Origin: Colletes latitarsis
Taxonomy: Eukaryota; Arthropoda; Insecta; Hymenoptera; Colletidae
Assembly (NCBI RefSeq): GCF_051014445.1
Contig: NW_027488378.1
Location: 620,001-684,000 of the forward strand
Reading direction: 5' to 3'
DNA: 64,000 nt
Every line of letters begins with the position of its first letter. The stretch's first letter is position 1. This document shows positions 43,397 to 56,400 of the stretch, piece by piece. The notes below the pieces were generated by a model. It did no database searches. It was not told where the DNA came from and saw only the letters and a program-made list of their open reading frames with translations. The translations under genes and the position numbers were made by a program.

Positions 43397-43809
43397 TGTC
43401 CTTTTTGGAATGAGAGCTGATTTGCCCTTTTTTGTTAAGGACTGGACGGCGAGGTTTTGGAGAATGAAGAATGAACTCATAACAAGTTGTAACTTTATAA
43501 AGCACGGAACTTCACCGGATTAACAGAAACAATATATTGAGGCGTAAATGGTTTCAGTTGATAAATCCCGTCACAAAGAACTGTGAGAGTTCCGTAAAAC
43601 CAGCGATTTGAAATTAATTTTGAAGTTCACACCGTTCGCAATTAATTGTTTGCTATTGGTATCCGAACGGCGATCGCGCACCGCGATCCGGCTCGGTCGA
43701 GCGTGACCCGAAAATTTCCGACTTTTGCCGAATCGCGAGCACGATCGCCCGTGAGCTCGCGCGCATGCTCGCTACCGTCAGTGGAACTTTCGGTTTGTTG
43801 AAACGGAAC
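43397..43809 (-). repeat. 3' LTR of BEL/Pao copy 4
   Basis: Element-strand ends are TGTTCCG... and ...AAAGGACA. It pairs with the LTR at 50002-50419 over its full length. Confidence 0.9.
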
Positions 43810-43821
43810 ACACCGCCCCCC
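43810..43821 (-). promoter_or_regulatory. Polypurine tract of BEL/Pao copy 4
   Basis: The element strand reads AGGGGGGCGGTG directly before the 3' LTR, the expected place and composition for plus-strand priming. Confidence 0.75.
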
Positions 43822-46088
43822 TGTTGAATGAACTAATTTAACAATCGTAGGGTGCAGTAAGATCGTAGTGAGTGACAACATGTACTGGTGTGGACATGAG
43901 TGTGCACATGACGACGCAGTAAGTACGTGTACATTACAATCTAACTTAAATCTATATAGCCTTACATCTAAAGTACAGAACCATTACGCTTAATTTAGAG
44001 GCGTTTCGTTCGTCTTGTCCGCGTGAATCGAAACGGGAAGAAAGCACACTTTCGCGAGTGGTCGTTTATACGTGGATTGTGCGGTTTTAATAGAGACGGC
44101 GCGGACGAGACCGTCGCTTCCCGGATGGCAGTCGACGATGCGACCGAGTTCCCATTTACACGGCGGGAGGTTCGAACTGCGGAGCAGGACAAGCTGGCCC
44201 TTTTTGGCGAGGTTTTGGACTGTGCGCGATTTCGGGCGCTGGGAAAGCGTGAGTAAGTAATCCTGCTGCCACGATTTCCACAATTTTTCCGTGAGTCTGT
44301 GTAGAAGTTGCCAGCGAGATAATCGGTTTTCTTGTATGTTAAGGACGCTGGGCTCAGGTGGAGCCACGAGAGGGGACCCGATCAGGAAATGGCCCGGTGT
44401 TAAGACAGAGTACTCCTCGAGGCTGTCCGACGTGCTTCCAAGAGGCCTGGAGTTATGACACGCTTCGACCCGACAGAGCAGCGTTGCTAGTTCCTCGAAG
44501 GTTAGAGTGTGGGACCCGATAGTACGTTTCAGGTGATATTTGAGGCTTTTCACAGCAGCTTCCCAGGGTCCTCCAAAGTGCGGTGCATTGGGAGGTAAGA
44601 AATGCCATGAAATTCCTTTTGACGCTAGGAAATTGTTAAAATTTGGTTCTCTCGTGACGGATTGGTGGGATAAAGCTAATTCACTGTTCGCGCCATGAAA
44701 TGTAGTGCCGTTATCGGAGTACATAGCGGTTGGGAGGCCGCGTCGAGATACAAACCGATGGAAAGCTGCTATGAAGGCCTGTGAACTATAATCACTTACG
44801 AGCTCAATATAGACCGCCTTAATTGTCAAGCAAACAAAGATCGCAATGTATGCTTTGGCAGACTTATGACCCCGGCCTGGTGTTGTCCGGGCTTGAATCG
44901 GCCCTGCATAGTCGACCCCGGTGTGAGTGAATGGCCGTTCTACTTGTTCGACTCGCGGAGCCGGCAAGGACCCCATGAGCTCCTGCGGAATGGCAGCCCT
45001 CTCACGAGTGCATGCTACACACCGATAAAGGACAGCTCGGATGGTCGTTCGCGCTCGGATGATCCAGTAATGGTTCCGGAGGTAGGCGAGAGTGAGTTGG
45101 AGGCCGGCGTGAAGGAGTTGACGATGAGTGCTTGTAATTAGGAGTGTTAAGAGTGGATGAGCTTTTAAAATAATCGGTGTCTTGGCTTTTACAAATAATT
45201 GTGCCTTTGACAGGCGGCCTCTTGCGCGAATCAAGCCGTCCGAATCGAGGAAGGGGTTCAAGGATTTGAGCGGGCTCGATTTCGACACCAGGTGAGTTTT
45301 GCGGAGAGCATTCATTTCTACCGGGAATACCTTCGATTGGATGCGCCGCATCCAAAACATTTCGGCCCAGTGAATCTCATTGGGACTCAAAATTGAGAGA
45401 GACGCCTTGGGTGACGGAATGGGTTGGGTGAGTGGATCCCTTTGTCTTGCTTGCGTTCGGAGATTGTCGATGAAACGCTTAACATATGCGATGACTCGGT
45501 GAAGTTTTGGCCACGAGGAATATCGTTGTTCTAATTCCCAGGGAGCTGCGGTAGCGGTCAGGATTTTGATGGTTTGGCCCCTTTCCTCCACGGAAGCATC
45601 CGGAGCAGTGACGTAACCTGAATGGAGCCACTCCTGGGGATTCTTTCGAAGCCACTGTGGTCCTGACCACGATAATCGGTGAGATTTTAACTTGTGTAAC
45701 GCGCATATGCGACACGGGACCGCGAACCAAGCACCGTCGCGGCCGAGTTCCCGCGACCGGTGGTTTCCCGCGCGGCCGCTAGGCGTCCGCGACTTCTCGC
45801 CGCTAATTACTCGCCGCGCGAGTATTAATACCGGGCCACCGGCCGGATTCGGCGGACTCGTGTCTTGCTCGTCGAAGCCTGTTCAAGTGGCGAGAGATAC
45901 GTACAAACCATACGGGTCTACACGAGCTCCGACTTTTTGCAAACACGAGAGTGCGAGGGGCACTCTCGCGACCAATCCGCCGAACCTCCCGTAACCCTGG
46001 ATACTGGGTCGAACCGCTCCTTCTTTCCTACCCTGGCCCTACCGATATCGCGGCCTCGTAGCAGCGTAGGTAGGGTACTGTATGCACA

Positions 46089-46226
46089 CTCCCCTCCGCC
46101 GAGCGCCTGAACGCTCATTGCGCCGCTCTCTCTCCGAGCGACCGACCGCTCGCCGCGCTCCCCTCCGCTGAGCGCCTGAACGCTCTTTGCGGCGCTCTCT
46201 TCGAGCGACCGACCGCTCACCGCGCT
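46089..46226 (+). repeat. 69-bp tandem duplication in the solo LTR
   Basis: Two imperfect units start at 46089 and 46158 with CTCCCCTCCGC and share GAGCGCCTGAACGCTC, CGAGCGACCGACCGCTC and similar words. Confidence 0.85.
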
Positions 46227-46279
46227 GTCCTCCGTAGCCCTAAGTGTACATAGACTAAGTGTTGTAAGATTAAGGTAGA

Positions 46280-46285
46280 AATAAA
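46280..46285 (+). promoter_or_regulatory. AATAAA polyadenylation signal in the solo LTR
   Basis: A canonical hexamer in LTR orientation, 128 bp before the LTR's 3' end, in an AT-rich patch of an otherwise GC-rich LTR. Confidence 0.6.
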
Positions 46286-49200
46286 TACGCCTGAAACACT
46301 AACCCGGCCTTCGTCACTCACCGCAGCGAACCCTCGACCGCCGACTGAGTCGGCACCGCCAACCTTCCTCCGTGTCCCCCTCGAATCGGACCGTCCACGG
46401 GGGAACGGTCACACTCGGATAATGAGATTCCACGGGAAGCACAGTCCGCTGGATTGTCATCTGTCGGGACGTGATGCCAGCTTGATTGGGGCACAAGTGT
46501 TTGAATCTTGGCAACGCGGTTCGCCACAAACGTTTTCCACCGCGAAGGTGATTGATTCACCCACGTTAACGTGATTTGAGAATCCGTCCAACAGTGACAA
46601 TCCATTGGCCTGTTCATCAGGGACGTCTGAATGAACTTGATCAATCGAGCAAGGAGTAGAGCAGCGCATAGCTCCAATCGAGGGACGCTGACCGTTTTTA
46701 CCGGAGCAACGCGAGTTTTCGCCATTAGAAGGGCCGAAATGACTGTCCCATCCTCGAGAACACTTCGGAGATAGACCACCGCAGAATATGCCTTTGTTGA
46801 AGCGTCCGAAAAGCCGTGAAGGCTTTAAGTGGTGAAGACTCTTGGCGAGGTTTTCCGAGGAATGGTGAGTGAATGGAACTCGGCAAATTCCGAACAAAAT
46901 AAGCGCCATTCTTGAAGATAGTCTGGCGGAACTGTATCATCCCAGTCGCACTTCAAGGACCAGAGTTGTTGGAGGAGAATTTTGGCTAGTACGACAAATG
47001 GAGCGACCCAGCCCATAGAATCAAATAATTTGGCAATTGAAGAAAGCATTTCGCGCTTGGTGGTAATTTGATTGCGTGAAGTCAATGCATGGAACTAAAA
47101 CTGGTCTGTGACAGAGTTCCACGTTAGGCCCAGCACTGAAATATTTTCGTCGACTTGAAGGAATGTACTGACGGCTAAACCGTGATTGGCCTCGTCGATG
47201 TCGGACAACAGTCGGCTGTCGTTGCTCGTCCATTTGCGTAACGAAAAGCCTCCCTTTTGAACCAATAGGATCGTCTGGTTGTGGATCAGGCGCAGTGACG
47301 TGAGGTTGTCACTTCCGAAGAGGAAGTCGTCAACGTACGCTTGGTAGCTTAAAACTTGCTCTGCGTCCGGGTAGGAGGAACCTTCGTCCTCGATTAATTG
47401 TCTCAACACTCTGAGAGCGAGATATGGCGCTGGAGTTGTGCCATATGTTACCGTGAGCAACTGGTATTCGTCAATCGGAGCCGAAGGAGACTCGCGCCAA
47501 AGGATGCGCTGAAAATCGACGTCGTGAGGGTGAACGAGGATCTGCCGATACATTTTTTCGATGTCGGCCGCGTAGACATATTGGAATTGACGACAGCGAA
47601 TCAGGATTACGATCAGGTCCTGTTGGAGTTTTGGCCCACTGTGCAAATGTTGATTAAGGGATTTGCCATTTGAAGTGCGACTGTAAGCGTTGAAAACAAC
47701 GCGAAGACGCGTCGTTTGACTAGTTTGGCGAATAACAGGACGGTGCGGAATGTAATAAGCATTTGGAGGTGCTATGGGCGACGGTGGATTCACCTTTCGC
47801 ATATGCCCAAGAAACTGGTATTCCGAAAGAAATTCCTGATATTCGCGTTGGGAATTGGGGTCTCGTTTTAGGCGATTCTCTTGAGATCGCAAACTGCTAA
47901 GCGCTCTCGATCTGGAATCTCCGAGGTGAATCGGTTGGTCGTCTCGAAACGGCAATCGGACAATGTAAGGGCCTTCTGAGGTTCGCGAATGTGTTTCAGC
48001 GAAATGACGTTCGCAATTTTGTTCGTCAGGTGTCAAAATCGCGGGAGTTGGGAGCTCCTCGACTTCCCAGAAGCGGCGCAGATTGTGGTCAAGGTGTTCG
48101 AGGACGGACAAATGGTGGATGTGGACGTCATCGGGGCCGGGAGTTTGGATGGTACCGGACAGGATCCAGCCCAAGGCCGTGCTTTGCGCGGTCGGGACAC
48201 ACCGTGAGCCTCGAATGACGCCTTGGAGTAATAGCTGCCCGTATAAATCCGCTCCAATAATAATGTCAATAGGGTCGGAGCTCATAGGATCCTTGTCCGC
48301 CAGATTTAGCCCTGCAAGGTAAGGCCATGTAACGTTTTGTTTCTGGCGAGATGGGACATACCTGGTCAATGTTTGCATTATAATCGCGGTCGTCGAATAT
48401 GCAGGCTCGTTCTGGTCCGCAGGTGTAATTGATATAGACGCTACTTGATGTGCGAAAGAGTGTTTCTCGCCAATTCCACTAATTCGCGTGTAGTGCGATG
48501 TTCGTTTTAAGCGGAGCAGTTGCGCTAAATTTTCGGTAATGAGGGTCGCTGCTGACCCTTGGTCGAGAAGGGCTCTTGCAGTAACGCACCTGCCTTGAGG
48601 AGAATGCACCTAAACCCGCGCTGTTGAAAGGAGAACAGTTATCTTCAACGGTAAATACGACGCTAAATTTGAACTAATTTCGATTTGGTCGTTAGATATC
48701 GAAGAACCAGCCCTTGACGCTGTGACCGAGGAATTTTTGTTTACCGGGAAATGCAACAACGTGTGATGCCTTTGATGGTACTCCTTACAACAGTATGGAT
48801 TCTTACACAGTGCAGTGGAATGGTCGACGGAAAAGCAATTGACGCACCGGTTTTGCTGCTTGATTAATTGATAGCGCTTGGAAGGGGATTTTCCCAAAAA
48901 CTCGGAACATTGATAAATGGGATGATTTTGTTTACACAATGCGCACGAAATTTTGCTAGTAGCAGTTCAATGCGCGTGGAAGGTTTTCGGCAAAATCGAT
49001 TTTGGTTTCTCTGGTTCGCTCGGTTTGTCGCGTTTAGTGACCGGCATCGCTTCTAATGCGCGAATTCTTTTTTCTAAAAACGCGTCGAATTCGCGGTACG
49101 TGCGAAACACGATCGTGTCACCCAGATTAAACTCCCACGCCTTCCGCGTCGCGCGATCTAGCTTTTGTGTACCGAGAAAAACGAAAATGTCGCTCCAATG

Positions 49201-49980
49201 GTCGACTGGCCTGTCAAGGTATCGTAGCATTTCGATCGACATATTAAGTTTGTCACGCAACGCCCGCAGTTCAAATTGAGTCTCGGACACAACGGTCGGT
49301 AATGTAAACAACACATTCAAATGGGTGGATATAAGTCGGTGCTTGTTTTCGTAACGAGACGTTATTATTTTCCACGTGACTTCAAAATTATGGACTGTGA
49401 CCGGTAGGTAACTCACCGCGAGGCTCGCTTCGCCATTCAACGACGCGTGCAAGAAATGGAGGCGTTCCACGTTGGACAAGGACTGGTTGTCGATGACCAT
49501 GGAGGTGAAGCGGTCACGAAAACTTTCCCAATGTTCAAATGCGCCCTCGAACGTGGGATGGTTAATCCTGGGTAGATGGGCCGTCGGATGTTGCGGAGCG
49601 ACGTTCAAATTCTGACCGTTGGACGCTGCTGGATCCGGTGGAGGAGACACCCCCATGAGGACTTCCGCCATGAAGTCCAATGCCTCCTGATATTTCTCTT
49701 TGCATGTGGCCAATGGGTCTTCCACGAAGTAGGTGTAGGTGGCCTTTATTTTATGGTCGGCCATGGCTGAGATTTTTGCGTCCAAACCCTGGCATTGTGC
49801 GAAGGTTTCCTTGGTCATCGCCATGCGGTTTTGCGTAACGGCGACCGTCATCTTTGCCTGCCCCAGATTTTTTAAATTGGTAAGAGCGCATTCGATCGAA
49901 CGCATCCCTTGCGATTGCCTGTGCAGCAATTCTTCAATTGAGTTCATTTTCGTTTTAGATCGGCTTCTTCCTCGACTCCA

Positions 49981-49998
49981 ATCCGGCTCGAAGGACCA
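49981..49998 (-). promoter_or_regulatory. Primer-binding site of BEL/Pao copy 4
   Basis: The element strand reads TGGTCCTTCGAGCCGGAT, three bases inside the 5' LTR. It is identical to the site in copies 1 and 2 although the LTRs are unrelated in length and sequence. Confidence 0.75.
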
Positions 49999-50001
49999 AA
50001 A

Positions 50002-50419
50002 TGTTCTGTTTGGAATGAGAGCTGATTCGCCCCTTTTTCTTAAGGACTGGACGGCGAGGTTTGGAGAATGATGAATGAACTCTTAACAAGTTCTAACTTT
50101 ATAAAGCACAAAACATCACCGGATTAACAGAAACAATAAATTGAGGCGTAAATGGTATTAGTTGATAAATCCCGTAACAAAGAAATGTGAGAGTTCGGTA
50201 AAACAAGCGATTTGAAATTAATTTGGAAGGTCACACCGCTCGCACTTAATTGTTTGGTATTGGTATTGAATCTGAAAGGTTATCGCGTACCGCGATCCGG
50301 CTCGGTCAAGCCTGACCCGAAAATTTCCGAATTTTGCCGAATCGCGAGCACGATCGCCCGTGAACTCGCGCGCATGCTCGCTACCGTCAATGGAACTTTC
50401 CGACCGTCCAAACAGAACA
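50002..50419 (-). repeat. 5' LTR of BEL/Pao copy 4
   Basis: 418 bp, TGTTCTGTTTGG...AAACAGAACA on the element strand. It is followed on the + strand by ATACTGCTTC. Confidence 0.9.
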
Positions 50420-53400
50420 ATACTGCTTCTTGACTAGCTTCCTCCTCGCTTACTAGCTCACTGCTTGCACACTTGCTTACTGCTTTCTTACTACATAATT
50501 GCTTTCTTACCAGCTTAATGCTTGCCTAGTAGCTTACTGGTTACTTACTAGCTTTCTGCTTGCTTACTAGCATACTGCTTCCTTACTAGCAAACTGCTTC
50601 CCTACTAGCTCCCTGCTGGCTTACTAGCTCACTGCTTGCTAACTAGCTCACTGCTTGCTAACTAGCTTATTGATTGCTTACGAACTTACTACTTGCTTAC
50701 TAGTTTAGAGATTGCATACTAGCTTAGTGCTTGCTTACTAGATAACTGCTCCCTTACTAGCGTCCTCCTGGCTTTCTAGCTTGCTGCTTGCTTACTAGCT
50801 TGCTGCTTGGTTTCTAGCTTACAGCTTGCATACTATCATACTGCGACCTTACTAACTTCCTCCTCGCATACTAGCTTACCGCTTGCTTACTAGCATACTG
50901 CTTCCATACTGGCACCCTGCTGACTTACAAGCACACTGCTTGCTAACTAGCTTATTAACTGCTCACTAGCTTACTGCCTGCATACTAGTCTACTGCTTGC
51001 TTACTAGATAACTGCTCTCTTACCAGCCTGGACCTCGCTCTCTAGCTTACTGCATGCGTTCTAGCTCACTGCTTGCTTCCTAGCTTGCTGCATGCTTTCT
51101 AGCTTGCTGCTTGCATAATAGCATACTGCATGCTTACTGGCTCACTGCTTGCTTACTAGCTAACTGCTTTCTTGATAGCCAGCTCCTTGCTATCTGGCAT
51201 ACTGCTTCCTTACTAGCTTGCTGCTTGCTTTCTAGCTTACTGCTTTCTTACTAGCTAACTGCTCTCTTACTAGCTTGCTGCTTGCTTACTAGCGCACTGC
51301 TTGCTTACTAGATAACTGCTTGCTTACCAGCATACTACTTGCTTGCTAGCTAACTATTTTCTTACCAGCATACTGCTTGCTTACCAGATTACAGCTTTGT
51401 TACTAGCTCCCTGCTCGCATACCAGCTCACTGCTTGCTTACTAACATACTACTAGCTTACCCGCTCACTGCTTGATTACTAGCATGCTGCTTGCTTTCTA
51501 GCTTACTACTAGCTTACCCGTTCACTGCTTGGTTACTAGCATGCAGCTTGGCTTTAACTTGCATACTAGCATACTATATGCTTTCAGGCTCACTGCTTCC
51601 TTACTATCTTACAGCTTGCTTACTAGCTAACTGATTTCTTACCAACCTGGACCTTGCTTTCTATCTTACTGCAAGCTTACTAGTTTGTTGCTGGCTTTCT
51701 AGCTTACTGCTAGCTTATTGGCTTACTGCTTGCATTCTAGCTTACTTGTTGCTTACTAGCTTACAGTTTGCTAACTATCATGCACCTTCCTTACTATATT
51801 CTTCCTCGCTTACTAGCTCACTTCTTGCATAATAGGTTACTGCTTGCTTACTATCACACTGCTTTCATACTAGCTACCGGCTTCCCTAGTAACTTAGTGC
51901 TTGCTTACTAGCTTGCTGCTTGCTTTCTAGCTTACCGCTTGCTTACTAGCTTACTGCCTGCTCACTATGTTGCCGCTAGCTTTCTCGCTTACTGCTTGCT
52001 CACTAGCCTACTTGTTTCTTACTAGCTTACAGCTTGCTTACTATCAGACAGCTTGCTTTCTAGCTTCCCCCTCGCTTGCTAGTTTACCGCTTCGTTACTA
52101 GCTTCCTTGTTACTTACTAGCTTACAGCTTGCTTACTATAAAACTGCTTACTTTCTAGCTTCCACCTCGCTTCCTAGCTCACTGCTTGCATTCCAGCTTA
52201 CTGCTTGCTTACTTGCAAACAGCTATCTTACCAGCTTACTGCTTGCTTCCTAGCTAATAGCTTTCTTTCTAACCTGCTGCTTGCTTACTAGCCTACTTGT
52301 TTCTAACTAGCTTACAGCTTGCTTACTATCAGACTGCTTGCTTTCTAGCTTCCCCCTCGCTTGCTAGTTTACCGCTTCGTTACTAGCTTCCTTGTTACTT
52401 ACTAGCTTACAGCTTGCTTACTACCAAACTGCTTACTTTCTAGCTTCCACCTCGCTTCCTAGCTCACTGCTTGCATTCCAGCTTACTGCTTGCTTACTTG
52501 CAAACAGCTATCTTACCAGTTTACTGCTTGCTTACTAGCTAATAGCATGCTTACTATGTTACTGGTTGCTTACTAGGTTAGTGCTTGCTTATTAGCTTAC
52601 TACTTGCTTACAAGACAACTGGTCGCTTACTAGCTTGCTCCTTGCATGCTCGCATACTGCTTCCTTTCTAGGTTCCTCCTCGCTTAGTAGCTCACTGCTT
52701 GCTCACTAGCTTGCTGCTTGCTTACTAGCATACTGCTCCGTTACGAGCACCCTGCTCGCTTACTAGCTCACTGCTTGCTCACTACCTTACTGCTTACATC
52801 CTAGATAACTGCCAGCTTACTCGCCTACTGATTGCTTACTAACTCGCCGTTTGCTTTCTAGATTACTGCTTGCTTACTGGCATACTGATTTCTTACTAAC
52901 TTACTGCTTTGTCACTAGCATACTGCTTGCTTACAAGATTACTGGTTGCTTACTAGCTTACTGCTTGCTTATTAGCACACAGCTTCCTTGCTATCTACAT
53001 GCTTGCTTACTGGAATGCAGTTTCCTTACTAGCATCCTGCTCGCTTACTGGCTCACTGCTAGCTTATTAACTTACTGCTTGCTTATTAGCTTGCTGCTTG
53101 CTTACTATCTATCTGCTTTCTTACCAGCCAGCTCCTTGCTTTCTAGCCTACAGACTCCTTACTCGCTTACAGCTTGCTTACTATCTTCCACCACGCTTAC
53201 TAGCTGACTGCTTGCCTACTAGCCCACTACTTCCTTACTAGCAAATTGCTTCCATACTATCCTGCTGCTTGCTTACCAGCTTACTTGTTGCTTACTAGCT
53301 GACTGCTTCCTTACTAGTATACTGCATCCTTACTAGCTTCCTTCTCGCTAACTAGCTCACTGCTTTCTTACTAGCCTGCTGCTTTCTTACTAGCATACTG

Positions 53401-56400
53401 TTTTGTTAGTAACTCACTGCTTGTATATTAGCATACTGCTTCCTTACTAGCATCCTGCATGCATTCCAGCTTACTGCTTCGCTACAAGACTACAGCTTTC
53501 TTACTAACTATCTGAATTCATACAAGCCTGTTGCTTGCTTGCTAGCATACTGCTTCCTTACTAGCTTCCTGGTTGCTTACTAGCTTGCTGCTTGCTTTCT
53601 AGCTTAATGCTTGCTCACTCGCTTACTGATTACTTACTAGCCCGCCGCTTGCTTTCTAGCATCCTGCTTCCTTACTAGCTTCTCGCTTGCTTACTAGCTC
53701 ATTGCTTGCGGTCAAGATTACTGCTTGCTTGCTAGCTTACTCCTTGCTTATCTAGCTTGCTGCTTGCTTTCTAGCTTAATGCTTGCTTACTAGCATATTG
53801 CATTGATACTAGCTCACTGCTTGCATACTAACTTACAGCTTGCTGACAAGCTAATTGCTTTCATTCCAATTGTACAGCTTGCTTACCAGCGTACTCGTTG
53901 CTTACTAGTTTACCGCTAGCTTACTATCTAACTGCTGTCTTACTAGCCAGCTGCTTGCTTACTAGCCAGCTGCTTGCATACCAGCTTACTGCTTGCTTGC
54001 TGGCTTGCTGCTTGCTTACTAGCCTACCTCTTCCGTACTAACTAACTGCTTTCATACTAGCCTGATGCTTGCTTACTAGCGTACTGCTTGCTCAGTAGCT
54101 TACTGCTTGCTTACAACCTTACTGCTTTCTTACTACATTCCCGTTATTATGTTAACTTACTTCTGAAATACTTGCCAGCTGCTTCCTTACTAGCATCCTC
54201 CTCGCATACTAGCTCACTGCTTGCATACCAGCTTAAAGCTAGCTTGCTCGCTTACTGCATGCTCACTGGCCTGCTGCTTGCTTTCTAGCTTAGTGCTTCC
54301 TTAATAGCATCCTGCTCGCTTTCTAGCTCACTTCTTGCTTACTAGCTTACTGCTAGCATACTCGCTTACTGCTTACTCACTAGCTTACTGCCTGTTTTCT
54401 ACCTAACTGTTTTCCTACTGCATTCCTGCATTCTTCCAAATTTACTTCACTCATACTAACTTGTTGCTCCCTTATTAGCTTTCTTCTCGCTTACCAGCTC
54501 ACTGCTTGCATACTAGCATATCGCTAGCATGCTCGCTTACTCCATGATTACTATCCTGGAGCTTGCTTTCTAGCATACTGCTTGCTGGTTGGCAGACCGC
54601 TTTCCTACAAGCTAACTGCTTTCTTACTAACTTACTGCTTCCTAACTAGCACACTGCAACATTACCAGCTTCCTGCTCGCTTACTAGCTCAATGCTTGTC
54701 TACTAGCTTACTGCTCGCTTACACGCTTACAGCTTGCTTTCTAGCCAGCAGCTTGCTTACAAGCATATTACTTTCTTACTAGTAAGCTGCCCTCTTACTG
54801 GCCTTCTCCTTGCTTTCTAGCTTACAGCATGCTTTCTAGATTGCTGCTTTCTTATTAGCTTCCTGCTTGCATAATGGCATACTGCTTTCTTACTACCTAA
54901 TTTCATCCTTACTTGCCTGCTGCTTGCTTACCAGCTTACTCCTTGCTTACTAGTTTGCTGTTTGCTTACTAGCTTATTGCTTGCTTACTAGCTTACTGGT
55001 TGCTTACTAGATTGCTTCATCCTTACTAGCCTGCTACCTGCTTACTAGATTACTTGTTTCTTAATAGCTTACTCATTGCTTTCTAGCATACTGCTTCCTT
55101 ACTAGCTTCTTCCTCGCTTACTAGCTCACTGCTTGCGTCCTAGCTTACAGCTTGCCTACTAGCATACTGCTTCCTTACTAGCTCATTGCTTGCTTACTAG
55201 CTTACTGCTTGCTTACTAGCTTCCTCCTCGCTTATTAGCTCACTGCTTGCTTACTAGTTGCTTACTAGGTTCCTGCTTGCTTTCTAGCTATCTGCTTTCT
55301 TAACAGCTTACAGCTTGCTTACTAGATTCCCCCTCGCTTACAAGCTAACTGCTTGCTAACGTGCCTACTGGTAGCTTACTAGCTTACTGCTTGCTTACTA
55401 GCTTACTGCTTGCTTAGTTGCTTACTGCGTGCTCAACAGCTAACTGCTTTCTTGCTAGCCTCCTGCTTGCTTACCAGCCAACTGGTTCCTTACTAGCTTA
55501 CTGCTTTCATACTAGCATTCTGCACCCTTACTAGCGCCCTGCTCGCTTACTTGATCACTGCTTGCTTAATAGCTTACTTCATGCTTACCACCTTACAGCT
55601 TGCTTACTAGCTTGTTGCTTGCCCTCTAGTTTACTGCATGCGTACTTGCTTGCTGCTAGCTTACTCGCTTACTGCATGCTTACTAGCCTCCTGCTTGCTT
55701 TCTAGCTTACTGCCTGCTTATTAGCTTATTGCTTGCATTCTGGCATACTGCTTGCTTACTAGCTTACAGCTTTCTTACCAGCTTACTGCTTGCTTACAAG
55801 CTTACTGCTTGCTTACTGGCATACTGCTTTCTTACTAGCCAGCAGCTTGCCTACTAGCTTACTGCTTGCTTACTAGCTAGCAGCTAGCTTACACGATTAC
55901 TGCTTGGTTACTAGACCGCTGGTTGCTTTCTAGCATACAGCTTCATTACTAGCTTCCTGCTTGCTTACTAGCTTACTGGTTGTATACCAGCCTACTACTT
56001 GTTTACTGGCTTACTGCTTTGTCACAAACATACTGCATGCCTACAAGCTTTCTGCTTGCTTAATTACATACTGCTCTCTTACTAGCTCACTGCTTGCCTA
56101 CTAGCTTACTGCTTGTTTACTAACTTACTGCTAGCATACTCACTTACTGCAAGCTTACTAGCCTGCTGCTTGCTTTCTAGCTCACTGTTTCCTTACCAGC
56201 TTACTGCTTGCTTACTAGCATACCGCTTCCAGACTAGCTTCCTGCTCGCTTACTATCTCACTGGTTGCATACTAATTTTATGCATGCTTACTAGCATACT
56301 GTTTCCTTACTTGCTAATTGCTGTCTTACTATCCAGCAGCTTGTTTACTATCTTACTGGTTGCTTACCAACATACTGCTTCCTTTCTAGCTTCCTGCTTG

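Larger units (their letters stand above)
45695..46413 (+). mobile_element. Ty3/gypsy-like solo LTR nested in BEL/Pao copy 4
   Basis: 719-bp unit with termini TGTAACGCG and GGTCACA. It is flanked by CTTG (45691-45694) and CTCG (46414-46417), a 4-bp target duplication with one C-to-T change. Removing the insert and one 4-bp copy restores the uninterrupted frame of the host element, which fixes the boundaries. It carries an AATAAA at 46280-46285 and a 69-bp tandem repeat. The 4-bp duplication and the TGTAAC start suggest Ty3/gypsy; no coding region is present to prove it. Confidence 0.85.
43990..49947 (-). pseudogene. gag-pol of BEL/Pao copy 4, broken by stops and an LTR insertion
   Basis: One frame of about 1745 codons (insertion excluded), read from 49947. 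Order: Gag (MNSIEELLHRQ, DUF1759-type, to about 48967); zinc knuckles (CALCKQNH..C, CVNCFSVDHSTALC); protease (ALLDQGSAATLI); reverse transcriptase with catalytic YVDDFLFG near 47330; RNase H region (VPRLELCAALLLARL, CWTDSQITLTWV); integrase with zinc-binding H-H-C-C and the D-D-E core (HTGVDYAG, YSDNGTTF, GGPWEAAVKS); and a C-terminal DUF5641-type domain ending at 43990. In-frame stops lie near 48965, 48608, 47093 and 46823. A solo LTR splits it at 45691-46413, yet the frame resumes on the far side because the insert plus its duplicated target is 723 bp. Confidence 0.9.
43397..50419 (-). mobile_element. BEL/Pao copy 4, full length with TSD
   Basis: Minus-strand element with two LTRs of about 415 bp, a primer site, a polypurine tract and a complete gag-pol order. 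It is flanked by the 5-bp duplication ATACT (43392-43396 and 50420-50424). It belongs to a different BEL/Pao family from copies 1 and 2: short LTRs and a diverged Gag, but the same tRNA-Tyr-type primer site. A Ty3/gypsy-like solo LTR (45695-46413) lies inside. The two LTRs have accumulated several substitutions and indels relative to each other, and the coding frame has stops, so it is an old, dead copy. Confidence 0.93.
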
